Of a stretch of 64,000 bases of DNA, positions 54,893 to 64,000 are shown piece by piece. Under the pieces are notes generated by a model. That model searched no databases and was not told the origin of the DNA. It saw only the letters and a list, made by a program, of their open reading frames with translations. How positions within the stretch are numbered: position 1 is the stretch's first letter; every line of letters begins with the position of its first letter. The stretch comes from Tenrec ecaudatus (lineage: Eukaryota; Chordata; Mammalia; Afrosoricida; Tenrecidae): assembly GCF_050624435.1 (NCBI RefSeq), contig NC_134538.1:125904937-125968936 (forward strand), in the 5' to 3' direction. The position numbers and the translations under genes were made by a program.

Positions 54893-55950
54893 ATGGTCGA
54901 TTTAAGAGAACAGCATTCAGCTGTGAAATTTTGTTTTCTGCTCAGGGAAAATGCCACACAAACTGTTGTGATGTTGAACACAGCTTACAAGGACAGCACT
55001 ATGGGAAAAACTCAAGTGTATGAGTCATTTTCCATCTCAAAAAAGGTGAAATGTCGATTGATGACAAACCTCATTCTGGATGTCTGTCAACTTCCGAAAT
55101 GGTTGAAAATGTCGACAGAGTTCGTGTACTTTTGCTTGAAGGCTGAAACAAAAGTCCACTGAAGAGATGGGGAAGTGATCTGGACTCTCTTGAGCTCAGT
55201 CCAGCAAAATTTAAGGGAAGATTTGGGAAGGGGAAGGGTGACTGTGAAATATGTGCCTCGGGTTCTGACTGGCCAGGAAAGTGTCAAGTAGAAACAGGCC
55301 TGCTTTGAAAGAATAGCTCATAAACGACCCAGACTTTTTTTTCAAGGTCATTACTGGTGAGGATACACGGTGCTATTCTTATGACCCTGAAAGTAAACAT
55401 CAATCAAGCCAGTGGGAGATGCCATTGTCGCCTTGCCCCCCGAGAGCCCGCCAAGTGAAATCAAAGATCAAGATGATACTCATTTTTTTAATGTGAGGGG
55501 GATGCTGCATTTGGAGTTCATTCCACCAGGTCAGACTGTTAATGAAGCTTTCTATTTAGAGGTTCTGAAAAGTTTGCTAACAATGCAGGGCATAAAGGCC
55601 TGAGTATTTTGTGGAGGATTGGTTTTGCCACCACGACAATGGACCATGCAGCCATCTCAGTGTGCCAGCTTCTGGCAAGAAAACCCAGTATGCCTTTCTT
55701 AGCCCCATGAACCTGACTCACCTGACCTCATTCTGTGTGACTTCCTTTTGTTTCTGATGATGAAGAGGGACATGAAAGGACAGTGATTTGACGATGTAGA
55801 AGAGGCAAAGAAAAAAAGAAGGGAGGTGCTGTCAGCCTTCCAAACAGATGAGTGCGAAAAATGTTTCCAAGAATGGAATCCCAGATTTGACCAATCCATT
55901 AAGTGTAATGTACAGAACTTTGAAGGTGATAGGTTGTTTTGTGAAAAAAA
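54893..55950 (+). pseudogene. Mariner transposase, broken
   Basis: N-terminal region at 54893-55050 with LREQHSAVKFCFLLRENATQ and GKTQVYESF (usually GKTQVFEW). The catalytic D,D34D core is recognisable but damaged: ITGEDTRCYSYDPE near 55348-55390 where the family has GDE, FNVRGMLHLEFIPPGQTVNE near 55483-55540, HHDN near 55633, and PDLILCDFLLF near 55718 where the family has PDLAPCDFFLF. The C-terminus ends with NFEGD near 55918. Several stops and frameshifts separate these pieces, and the helix-turn-helix linker region is disrupted. Inactive. Confidence 0.88.
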
Positions 55951-56034
55951 ATTAATAGATTGCTTTGAAAAAAATTCCGTTTTGGGGGGGTACCCCCTCA
56001 TATATAAAACCGAGTTGAACAGTTAATAACTTTT

Positions 56035-56830
56035 TTAAAGGCAAAGGTTTTTACCTTTAAGATCTTTAACTCAATAATAAAAACACAAATAATAAAATTT
56101 AAAAATGAGAAGAAGACTTGAACAGATTCTTCACTAATGGAGATATTCATGAACTAAACAATGTATAAAGACATGCTTGTGATTATCACACAATGAAGAG
56201 ATGCAAACAAAACCACATGGATATCACCTAAACCTGGCATTGGTAGCAAAATTCAAAATAAAATAAAAACAGAAAATAACAAATGCTGACAAGGTTGTAG
56301 AGAGACTAGAACTCTCTTACTCTGCTGATGAGATTGTAAAATGGTGCAGCACTTCAGGAAATGGTATGGCATTTTCTTAAAACGTTGAAAATAGCAATCC
56401 ATATGATCTAGAATCGCTTTCCTATATGTAATCCTAGAGAAACGAAGAACCATGCGATGAACAGATATATGCATACCCATGTTCTTGTGTCATCATGGAG
56501 TGCCCATGAATAAAAGATGAATGAGCAAATTATTGTACATGTATACAATGGAACACTATGCAGCATTAAATAAAACAATGAATCTGTAAAATACTTCATA
56601 ACATGGATGAAGCGACAGTCCATTATGCTGGACAAAAATAGTCAATACCAAAAGAACAAATGTTTTCCGAAACTACTACTGTGAAAACTCAGGAAACGAT
56701 TTAAACAGAGAAATAATCATTCTTTGGGAGTTACCAGGGATGGTAGGGAGCGGGACTAAGTCAGTAATGAGAGGTTAGAAATGTCAGAACTTGCAGGAAG
56801 GGAAAGGCAATGTACTACACAGGACGGTCA
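56035..56830 (+). mobile_element. L1 LINE 3' region, sense
   Basis: Plus-strand phrases CACACAATGAAGAGATGCAAAC, ACAAGGTTGTAGAGAGACTAG, AATGGAACACTATGCAGC and ACATGGATGAAGCGACAG follow the standard order at the end of L1 ORF2 and after it. Heavily mutated. Confidence 0.85.
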
Positions 56831-57570
56831 GCAAAAACGGATGAAGGCAAAGAAAGACACGTGGAGGAGACCAAGAGGTGCAGGCAGCAGAGGTCAATGT
56901 TAGTACTTACCCGATCCTGTTAGAACCGTAATCGACACCTGAGGTGAACAGGTCTGGGAGGGCAAACACGACTATCTGTATTGAGGGCCCAGATCTTCCA
57001 GAACGCTAGTTCCTCTGAGTTGCCGGATAATAAACTCCCCCTCTTTCAAGTTAAAAATAAAAGACTATTTATATCTATATATTGAATATGTCTACATATC
57101 TACTTATATATGCTGAAAATATATCCATGAGCATAGAAGAGGTCACAGGGGAAGACTTATGAAAAGTTTCTTAACCATAACCCCACACTTTGGGAGAATA
57201 GATTGCTGGAGGAGGAGCTCAGGATGAGTCTTGGAGGACACGAAACTCATTGGCATAACAATCCACAAAGACAGTGTCCTGCATCCTTTGATGCCCAGTG
57301 GCTGAGGGCTCAACACCTTGTGAGCAGTCATCGCAAGTGCACCAGTTGGACTCTTCCTCACCTGGAGGAAAGAGGAATGAAGAAAAGGACAGATAAGGAT
57401 ACAGGCTACACCTCTAATGACACACGCAGACCCCAGTTTCCGTGACCAGACGGCATCAGTCCCCCACTGCAGAGTATTCTGTGAGGGTTCATAACAGGAG
57501 GTCCTGCATAGAGTGGGAAAAGACGCAGAGTACAATTTAAAATAATGAAAAATACTAAACTGATTAATCT
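56831..57570. other. Low-copy DNA
   Basis: No gene recognised. The 130- and 96-codon antisense frames at 57143-57696 have no family features and the second runs into the SPIN copy. Confidence 0.4.
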
Positions 57571-57578
57571 AATGTAAT

Positions 57579-57745
57579 CAGTAGTTCTCAACCTGTGGGT
57601 CGTGACCCCTTTGGGGGGGTCAAATGACCCTTTCACAGGGGTTGCCCTATTCATAACAGTAGCAAAATTCCAGTTATGAAGTAGCAACGAAAACAATGTT
57701 ATGGTTTGGGGATCACCGTGGCACTAGGAAGGTTGAGAACCACTA
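57579..57745. mobile_element. SPIN-type hAT element, short non-autonomous form
   Basis: A 167-bp element with ends CAGTAGTTCTCAACCTGTGG and GGTTGAGAACCACTA, keeping GACCCTTTCACAGGGG and AACAGTAGCAAAATTCCAG. The flanks AATGTAAT and CTTATACT match at only 4 of 8 positions, so the target duplication is decayed. Confidence 0.88.
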
Positions 57746-57753
57746 CTTATACT

Positions 57754-58835
57754 AGTGGACTCCCAGAGGCTATGGCCTCTTTGACACCCTACAGGCATGC
57801 ACTTGAATCCCAGTGGCTAAACTTTTAGCCAAAGATAAACAGGTCCATTAACACTAAGTGAGCAGGAAGATACCCAGTCCTTAAAATAATCAACCGTATA
57901 AAATCAAAGCGACAGCACTTGCCCCGGGATAGATCCTCGAAGGTGAGAAAGGGTAGGCCAGAAATGGAAAGGAAGGTGGTGAACACAGACAGGAAGTGAT
58001 GCAGTTACTGTGACACTGTAGTAATTTTCACAAAACAAAATGTATATGAATGGTTACATGGAAAATAAATTTATTGCCATTAAATAGTTTACATATTCTC
58101 AGTGACCTACGATGAACTTCTGACAATGTTGAAATATCACGGAAATATAAGTGAGGTGCACACTCTCATTTGTTATCTCATTCTGTCCTGTAATCAGAAA
58201 AATGTTAGATTTATCTAATGTGTTATATGTTATATGAATTAGATAACAAGGATTAATGTTCATGTAACACATTATATAGAATGTGGTGTTTACTCAAGTG
58301 AAGTGTCTGATTTTCTTTAGAGTAAAAATTCATGTCTTAGTGTTTCCTCTTTTGTTTGGCCCTGGTATTAGGCAATATGTGAATATGTTATTTCACGTTC
58401 ATTATTCTTTGATGGCTAACTTGGCTTACTTGTTTTGTTACAATTTAATTTTAAATCTAGCAACCACAACCAATAGTTTACCAGGAAATTTTTTATTATT
58501 ATTTGGATGCTTAGAGACTTGAAAATTTTGGTATATTCTTGCTATATCCTAATACATGGTATTATGTCTCAAGATAACTTTGTGTTATATCTGAAGCTCT
58601 TTGTGTTCAGAGATTTGTTTGTTGTTGTTTTTTTTGTTTTGTTTTGTTTTAACTCACTTTGGTTTTTAATTAATTCCCACCAGGTATTTCACTGTTAAGA
58701 AGTATTAGTTAAATCACATGAAGTTTTGTCACCTTCACCTTTTACTTTGATGACTTATGCTAGATGAAAATATTTCAAGAAAAAATATAGACTATATTGG
58801 ATTTATGAGAAGCCTGTGATATTTTAAAGGTGGAT
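57754..58835. other. AT-rich low-copy DNA
   Basis: About 1.1 kb. Short frames of 63-79 codons without family features; a TTTTGTTTTGTTTTGTTTT run near 58632-58650. Confidence 0.4.
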
Positions 58836-58839
58836 ACCA

Positions 58840-61405
58840 GTGGACTGCATAGAAATTTCTTACATAGATGTTCATTGTAGCACAGTTGACAACAGCAAGA
58901 AGCTGTGAACAGCCCCAATGCCCAGTAGTAGAAGGATGGATAAAGAAGCTCTGGTACACACATACGACCGAATTTTATGCTTCCCTACTGATTTAAGCTA
59001 GCTCTTGCTATGCAAACCCTATATGTTTACATATATGTATATAGTCAACTAACCAAGAAAAAAAATAAAAAACTAAGAGGAATGTAAAATTGAGAACAGA
59101 TGAGAAATCTTGATAATAGTCAAATCATTGCGCATCTTGCTATGGCTTGATTTTTGGTGCATATTATTATCTCTACAGATCTATCTAGATAAGATATATT
59201 GGATGAATTGTCTGGAGGAGAAAACAATGAGACCAATGGTTCGGGGGGGCGCTAGGAGAGGGGGAGCCAGGGGTAAGGAGGTAGTGCTGATCAATCCAGG
59301 GACAGGGGAGCAACAAGTGATCCAAAATCAGTGGCAAGGAGGGTGTGAGAGGCTTGATAGGGATTCAGCAAAGGCAATGTAACCGAGAGAAATTACTGAA
59401 ACCCAAAAGAAGACTGAGCATGATAGTGGGACAAGAGGAAAGTGAAAGGAAATAGAGGAAAGAACTAGGTGACAAAGGGTATTTATAGAGGTCTAAAGAC
59501 TGGAATGTATATATTCCAGTTAGCTTGATCAACCAAGAGAAAATAAAATCTTTATATGAAATGTGTTTTTTACAGCAAATGCAAAGCATCATTATCAATT
59601 CTTTATAGAAAAAAAGCAGTAACAGTGCAAATGCACATCCTTTTTGTGATTTAAATATGGCATGATACAGTGGGAAATAATACAGATTTTAATCCATAGA
59701 CTCTCAGCTGCATCCTGGGTAATCATTACGATGTTTTATTATTATTTGGAATTACTACTAATAGACTGCATTTCTGAATGAAATTTAAATCAGGGAACAC
59801 CAGTGAATTGAGATGATTAATATTATATATATACCCACATATAATTTTAGAATCAGGGACAACAATAGCAAGATTTCTCTCTTAGAGAGAAAACTCCATT
59901 GAACTTGTTGCTGTTATCTTGAAGAGTAACACTTTTATTTAACTAGGTCTGATAAAAATTCATGTAATGTTTCCTGGGTGAAATGATTGAACCCTAGTCC
60001 CATGTCTAACTTTGCTTCAAAAATACTGATGCAGTTGCTAAAAAGTCTAAAATGCAAATATCCACAGTTTGAATTAGCGGGCCTTAAGCCAGGGGTGTTA
60101 ATAAAAATACTTGTGTGCCTGCAAAAAAATAGTGTGGGGAAACAGATCTATGTGCATATATTTATAGGTTTAGTATTAAGGCAACAGATGGAGATTGGGC
60201 CTCCACTCAAGCACTAACTCAATGCAAGAACACGTTCTATTAAATTGGCATTCCAGGATGCACACCTTCCTGACACGATTGCTGAAGAAAAATGTGTGCA
60301 TAAGCAAATGTGGTGAAGAAAGCTGATGGTGCCCGGCTATCAAAAGATATAGCATCTGTGGTCTTAAAGGCTTGAAGATAAACAAGCAGCCATCTAGCTG
60401 AGAAGCATCAAAGCCCACATGGAAAAAGCACACCAGCCTGTCTGACTATGAGTTGTAGAAGGGACCAGTTATCAGACCTCAAAGAACTAAAAATCATGCC
60501 AGTGGGTGTCCACCTGCCAGATACGATCACTGAAGACAAACGTGTGCATAAGCAAATGTGGTGAAGAAAGCTGATGGTGCCCTGCTATCAAAAGATATAG
60601 TGTCTGGGGTCTTAAAGGCTTGAAGATAAACAAGTAGCCATCTAGTTCAGAATCAACAAAGCCCACATGGAAGAAGCACCCCAGCCTGTGTGATCACAAG
60701 CTGTCGAATGGATCAGGTATCAAGCATCAAAGAACAAAACATCATATTATTGTAAATGTGGGTGAGTGCAGAGTGGAGACTCAAAGCCCATCGTTAGGCA
60801 AGCGGACACCCCGTTATTGAAGGGTTGTGGGGAGGAGATGAACCAGTCAGGGTGCAGGGTAGCAATGACAAAATATATAACTTTCCCTAGTTCCTAAATG
60901 CTTCTTCCTTCCTCACTTCCTCCTCCCCCACTATCATGATCCCAATTCTACCTTACAAATCTGGCTAGACCAGAGGATGTACATAGGTACAGATAGCAAC
61001 TGGAAACACAGGGAATCCAGGACAGATGACTCCTTCAGGATCAGTGGTAAGAGTGGTGAAGCCTGCAGGGTGGAGGGAATGTGGGGTAGAAAGGGGGAAC
61101 CAATTACAAGAATCAAAGTATAGCCTCCTCCCTGGGGGGATGGACAGCAGCTAAGAGAGCGGGGGAAACATCGGACAGTGTAACATGACAAAATAATAAT
61201 AATTTATGAATTATGAAGGGTTCATGAGGTATTGGGGAGTGGGGAGGAAGGGGGGAAAATGAGGAGCTGATACTAAGGGCTCAAGTAGAAGGCAAATGTC
61301 TTGAGAATGATGATGGCAACATATGTACAAATGTGCTTGACACAATGGATGTATGTGTGGATAGTGATAAGAATTGTACAAGCCCCCAATAAAATGATTT
61401 TTAAA
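58840..61405 (+). mobile_element. L1 3' region and 3' UTR, sense, with an internal insertion and tandem 248-bp module
   Basis: 58840-58985 is the ORF2-end/3' stretch (GTTCATTGTAGCACAGTTGAC, AAGGATGGATAAAGAAGC). 59150-59510 is 3' UTR collinear with 24400-24750. 60135-61405 continues collinearly from 24780 to the L1 3' end (GATAAGAATTGTACAAGCCC, CCAATAAAATG). The module appears twice, 248 bp apart (AAATGTGG at 60306 and 60554). The collinearity is broken by a foreign segment at about 59510-60130. Confidence 0.88.
59510..60130 (+). other. Foreign ~620-bp segment inside L1, retrocopy-like 3' end
   Basis: Separates L1 positions that are adjacent in the 24.75-kb copy. Its right end reads GTTAATAAAAATACTTGTGTG, CCTGC, then A7, that is, an AATAAA signal about 20 nt before an A-run, as in a polyadenylated RNA. 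No protein-like frame and no clear target duplication were found. A 76-codon frame across its right edge is incidental. Confidence 0.4.
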
Positions 61406-61854
61406 AGATAATACGTTATAAGTAACATCATTCTATTTGTTATGGACATAATTGATTCTTTCATTAAAAGAAATTAGACTTTAAATAAGTTGAGATGTTT
61501 TAACTCTAGAGTAAGACTCTTCTGTTGGTCTACCCAGCCATGTTGTAAAGACTGCAACTGTGCCCGAAACGGAAGCTTTCGTTTGACAAATAGGACAGGC
61601 TTCCTTTTAGTATCTTAAGGAGGAGTGTGTGCAATAATAAGTGAATGTTTTATGTTTATATTGATATGCAATCTGAGGTGTTGAGCACTGTAGATGTTGC
61701 TGAGGCATATAAGAAGTAGTTATAGATGCTGTGTCGATACCAACAAATGCCTAACGGGACTTGTTTTCTTAGTTCAAAGACCTAGGGCCATAATTTTGGG
61801 GTCATTTCAGTAAACTGGTCTAATACTGTTCTATCTCCCAATTGTTAATGTAGT
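61406..61854. other. Low-copy DNA
   Basis: No feature recognised. Confidence 0.4.
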
Positions 61855-62011
61855 GTCTGGGGACTAAACAGCCTACAAGAAGTCATCCACAGAGCAATAA
61901 AGAAGCTCAAGAAAGATATACTCCAGACTGAGGGTCTTAGAGGAAATAACCTTGCTGCTCTGGCAGCCAAAAGAGCTGCCTATCTCAAATCATTCCCGTG
62001 CCTGTGATAAA
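61855..62011 (+). pseudogene. Possible short coding fragment, unidentified
   Basis: One frame reads VWGLNSLQEVIHRAIKKLKK, then DILQTEGLRGNNLAALAAKR and ends at a stop after AAYLKSFPCL, about 50 codons of lysine/alanine-rich helical text. TCTATCTCCCAATTGTTAATGTAG just upstream resembles a weak splice acceptor. Too short to identify; chance is possible. Confidence 0.25.
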
Positions 62012-62034
62012 TAAAAACAGGATTTCCTAAGTGA

Positions 62035-62237
62035 AACTCGCTGCCATTGAGTCGAGGCAGACTCATGCTGACCTATAAGAGAGTAGAACTGCTCAGCTGG
62101 GGTTCAAAGACTATAAATCTTGACAAGAGGAGACAGCCTCATCTTTTTCCTCTGGAGTGGCTCATGGCCTTGAACCACAGACCTTGCAGTTAGCAGCCCA
62201 GTGACTATCCCAGAGCACCACTAGGCCCCATGTATTG
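62035..62237 (-). repeat. AfroSINE, antisense
   Basis: The plus strand carries the complement of the tail (CTGCCATTGAGTCGAGGCAGACTC, CTGACCTATAAGAGAG), of the body (ACTATAAATCTTGAC) and of the head (CTTGAACCACAGACCTTGCAG, AGAGCACCACTAGGCCCC). Confidence 0.88.
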
Positions 62238-64000
62238 GCATAGGTGCATAAGTACATAGATGATTTTAAAAACAAAATTCTATGCTGTCATCATCTTTCC
62301 CTTTTCTAATTGTGTTTGAGTTTTCTCTCTATTAAAGGAAATTATTTTATTGTGTTTCTCTTTTAACAAAGCAAACTCACTTAATGCTATTATTTTTTCA
62401 GTTCTAAGAATAATGTATGCCTCTTGTCTCTATCTCCTGAGCATAAAGCGTCACTCACCTAGCATTAACTTAATATTTAAAAACAATAACAATCATACAA
62501 CATTAATTTTCCTATGTACAGCTTTGATAATAGCCAGTAATTTTTAGGTGTGTTGCTCCTCATCATACAGCTTCAGAATGGTGCCTTACCACAGCTTCTT
62601 CACAGTGACCCCCTCTCGTCTTGCTCAGGTTCTCTCCTCTCGCCAGCTCAGGTTCTGCAGGGAAAGGAACCTGTCAGGTCTAGAACTCAGTGCAACTGCC
62701 CTGTTTTCCCAGGTGCTGCAAGTTTCCTGTGCTTGACAGGCTACCACCTTGTCGTGTTTTTATCATTCTCTATTAGTGGAAAATATTTAAGTTTTCCTTT
62801 TTTTTTTCTCAAATTTTTGCCTTACACCCAGTTCTGGCTTCCATGAGTTTCTACAGTGTCTCTTCTGGGGCCTCTTTTTGAAAATAATTATTCTCTCCCC
62901 TCAGTCTGGCTCCTTCCAGTACATGATTATTAATAATCACAGTGAGAGATGAAATAAGATTTTCATTAGTTTTTTCTGACGCAGGCTTACAAGGGTAAAA
63001 ATACAATACAATAATTGGTGTCATAAACCATAGCAGGATAAGGAGAAGGAAAAAGGGGGGGAAGGAGGAAAAAAAGACAATCACGAGGAATAGACAGCAA
63101 GATATATGCAGCAAGCAACTAAAGCAGATTTTCTGAAAACTTGAAAACTCATCTGAGAGGGATTTAAAAAGAAAAAGAAATGAAATATAAGTGGAAGAAT
63201 AATCTGATGGCTCCTGGTATGCTTTGTTTAAACTGTATTGAAATAGCAAAATCGAATATTGTAACAATGTCAATTTTCTCTAAATTAAAATGTAAATATT
63301 TTGTACCCCAATATAATACTAATTGATATTTCTAAGTTAGAGCAGGTGGTTCTACAATTTTCATATAACCATAAAAATTTAAGCTTAGCCAGGAAAATAT
63401 GAAAGTAAGCATAATGTATTAGGCAAGCTCTGGCAGAAAATAATAACTATTATAAAGCAAATGTGATTAAGCTAGCTGAATGAATTATGATATTAAATCC
63501 AGAATTAGGCTCAAATACCTATGCAAATTTAATGTATGACAAAGGTGACATTTCAAATCAAATGGAGTATTCAATAACAGCAATGATAGTATTCATAAAA
63601 TTGTAATACTTTTTTCTTATACATAGTTTCAATTTTATTACAATGCTATGAAGTTTATACATGTTATAGCATTTGTCATAAGTGCTTTAGATTTTTTACA
63701 TAAGTTGGCCTGTAAAGTCCCAGGAGAAAATATGAGGAACCTATTATAATCTAGAATGGGAAAGGTCTTTTCGGTATTTATTGAGCACTTGTTGCCAAAC
63801 AGCATCTAAGTGTTTGATGTATTTGTATTTCATTTCCATGATGCATAGTAAGCACCACTTCACAGATGAGAAACCACACTACAAAAAGATTTGGTAAATG
63901 TCACTCAGGGCCGCTAAGTCTAAAGTGGTGGAGTCCACAGCTTCTCTCTAGAGTTTTTGGCTCAACCATTATGATAAATGTTTGTTAAAATAGCTGAATA
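62238..64000. other. AT-rich low-copy DNA to the window end
   Basis: About 1.76 kb. Frames at 62548-62846 and 62851-63273 (up to 140 codons) are in low-complexity or T-rich DNA and lack family features. No repeat named. A distant exon or regulatory element cannot be excluded. Confidence 0.4.

Larger units (their letters stand above)
54642..56000 (+). mobile_element. Mariner transposon relic with inverted internal duplication
   Basis: Flanked by TA (54640-54641 and 56001-56002). Ends TGAGTGGTACCTCCCCCAG (left) and, inverted, TGAGGGGGTACCCCCCCAAA (right) are matching terminal repeats. A sense transposase relic runs from 54893 to about 55950. A ~110-bp antisense copy of its N-terminal segment lies at 54660-54765, directly inside the left terminus. 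The result is a fold-back with arms around 54765 and 54945. Confidence 0.82.

Noticed and set aside
62851..63273. 140-codon minus-strand frame
   Set aside because: Serine/phenylalanine-rich text from purine-rich low-complexity DNA; no family resemblance.

Overview
This window is a gene-poor stretch of mammalian nuclear DNA from an afrotherian, most likely a tenrec such as Echinops telfairi. The inference rests on three things. First, there are many tRNA-derived SINEs of the AfroSINE type, with the usual box-B motif and a tail of the form ATGAGTCRGAATNGACTC. Second, there are many copies of an L1 family with a very long 3' UTR and of a BovB-like RTE LINE. Third, there are hAT elements whose ends (CAGYGGTTCTCAACCT) and 8-bp target duplications match SPIN. 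SPIN is reported in tenrec among afrotherians, but this is from memory of the literature and no search was run. There is no prokaryotic signal: no operons, ribosome-binding sites, CRISPR or rRNA.

The only long intact cellular reading frame is at 2467-3342 (minus). It is an intronless copy of NT5C3B, the 7-methylguanosine-phosphate-specific 5'-nucleotidase. It lies in an L1-mobilised retrocopy (2109-3609) bounded by a perfect 13-bp target duplication. All HAD catalytic motifs are intact, and what appears to be the unspliced first intron is still present upstream of the reading frame.

Layout. 1-2108: sparse DNA, a SINE and an old L1. 2109-3609: NT5C3B retrocopy. 3774-5230: a pogo/Tigger-like DNA transposon followed by a SPIN element. 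5.2-13 kb: low-copy DNA sprinkled with AfroSINEs. 12.8-18.7 kb: two LTRs with 5-bp target duplications, a 5'-inverted L1, an antisense L1, and a second hAT family holding a nested L1 tail. 20.4-21.3 kb: a pogo-type element keeping an open transposase C-terminus. 23.7-28.6 kb: an LTR interrupted by an L1, then RTE and SINEs. 30-37.2 kb: a pile-up of antisense L1s with a SPIN and an inserted retrocopy. 39-47.6 kb: L1 and RTE relics. 47.99-48.73 kb: a 39-bp x 19 minisatellite next to a second pogo-like copy. 51.4-56.8 kb: SPIN, SINE, RTE, LTR-like DNA and a mariner relic with an inverted internal duplication. 57-64 kb: short SPIN, L1 3' UTR and AT-rich low-copy DNA.

There is no gene network to describe. 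The biology is retrotransposition (L1 acting on itself and on a cellular mRNA, RTE probably acting on SINEs) layered with at least five families of cut-and-paste transposons. The clearest items for follow-up are the NT5C3B retrogene with its retained intron, a 248-bp module that is tandemly duplicated in some L1 3' UTRs, the fold-back mariner and the minisatellite. I found no convincing new biochemical system.
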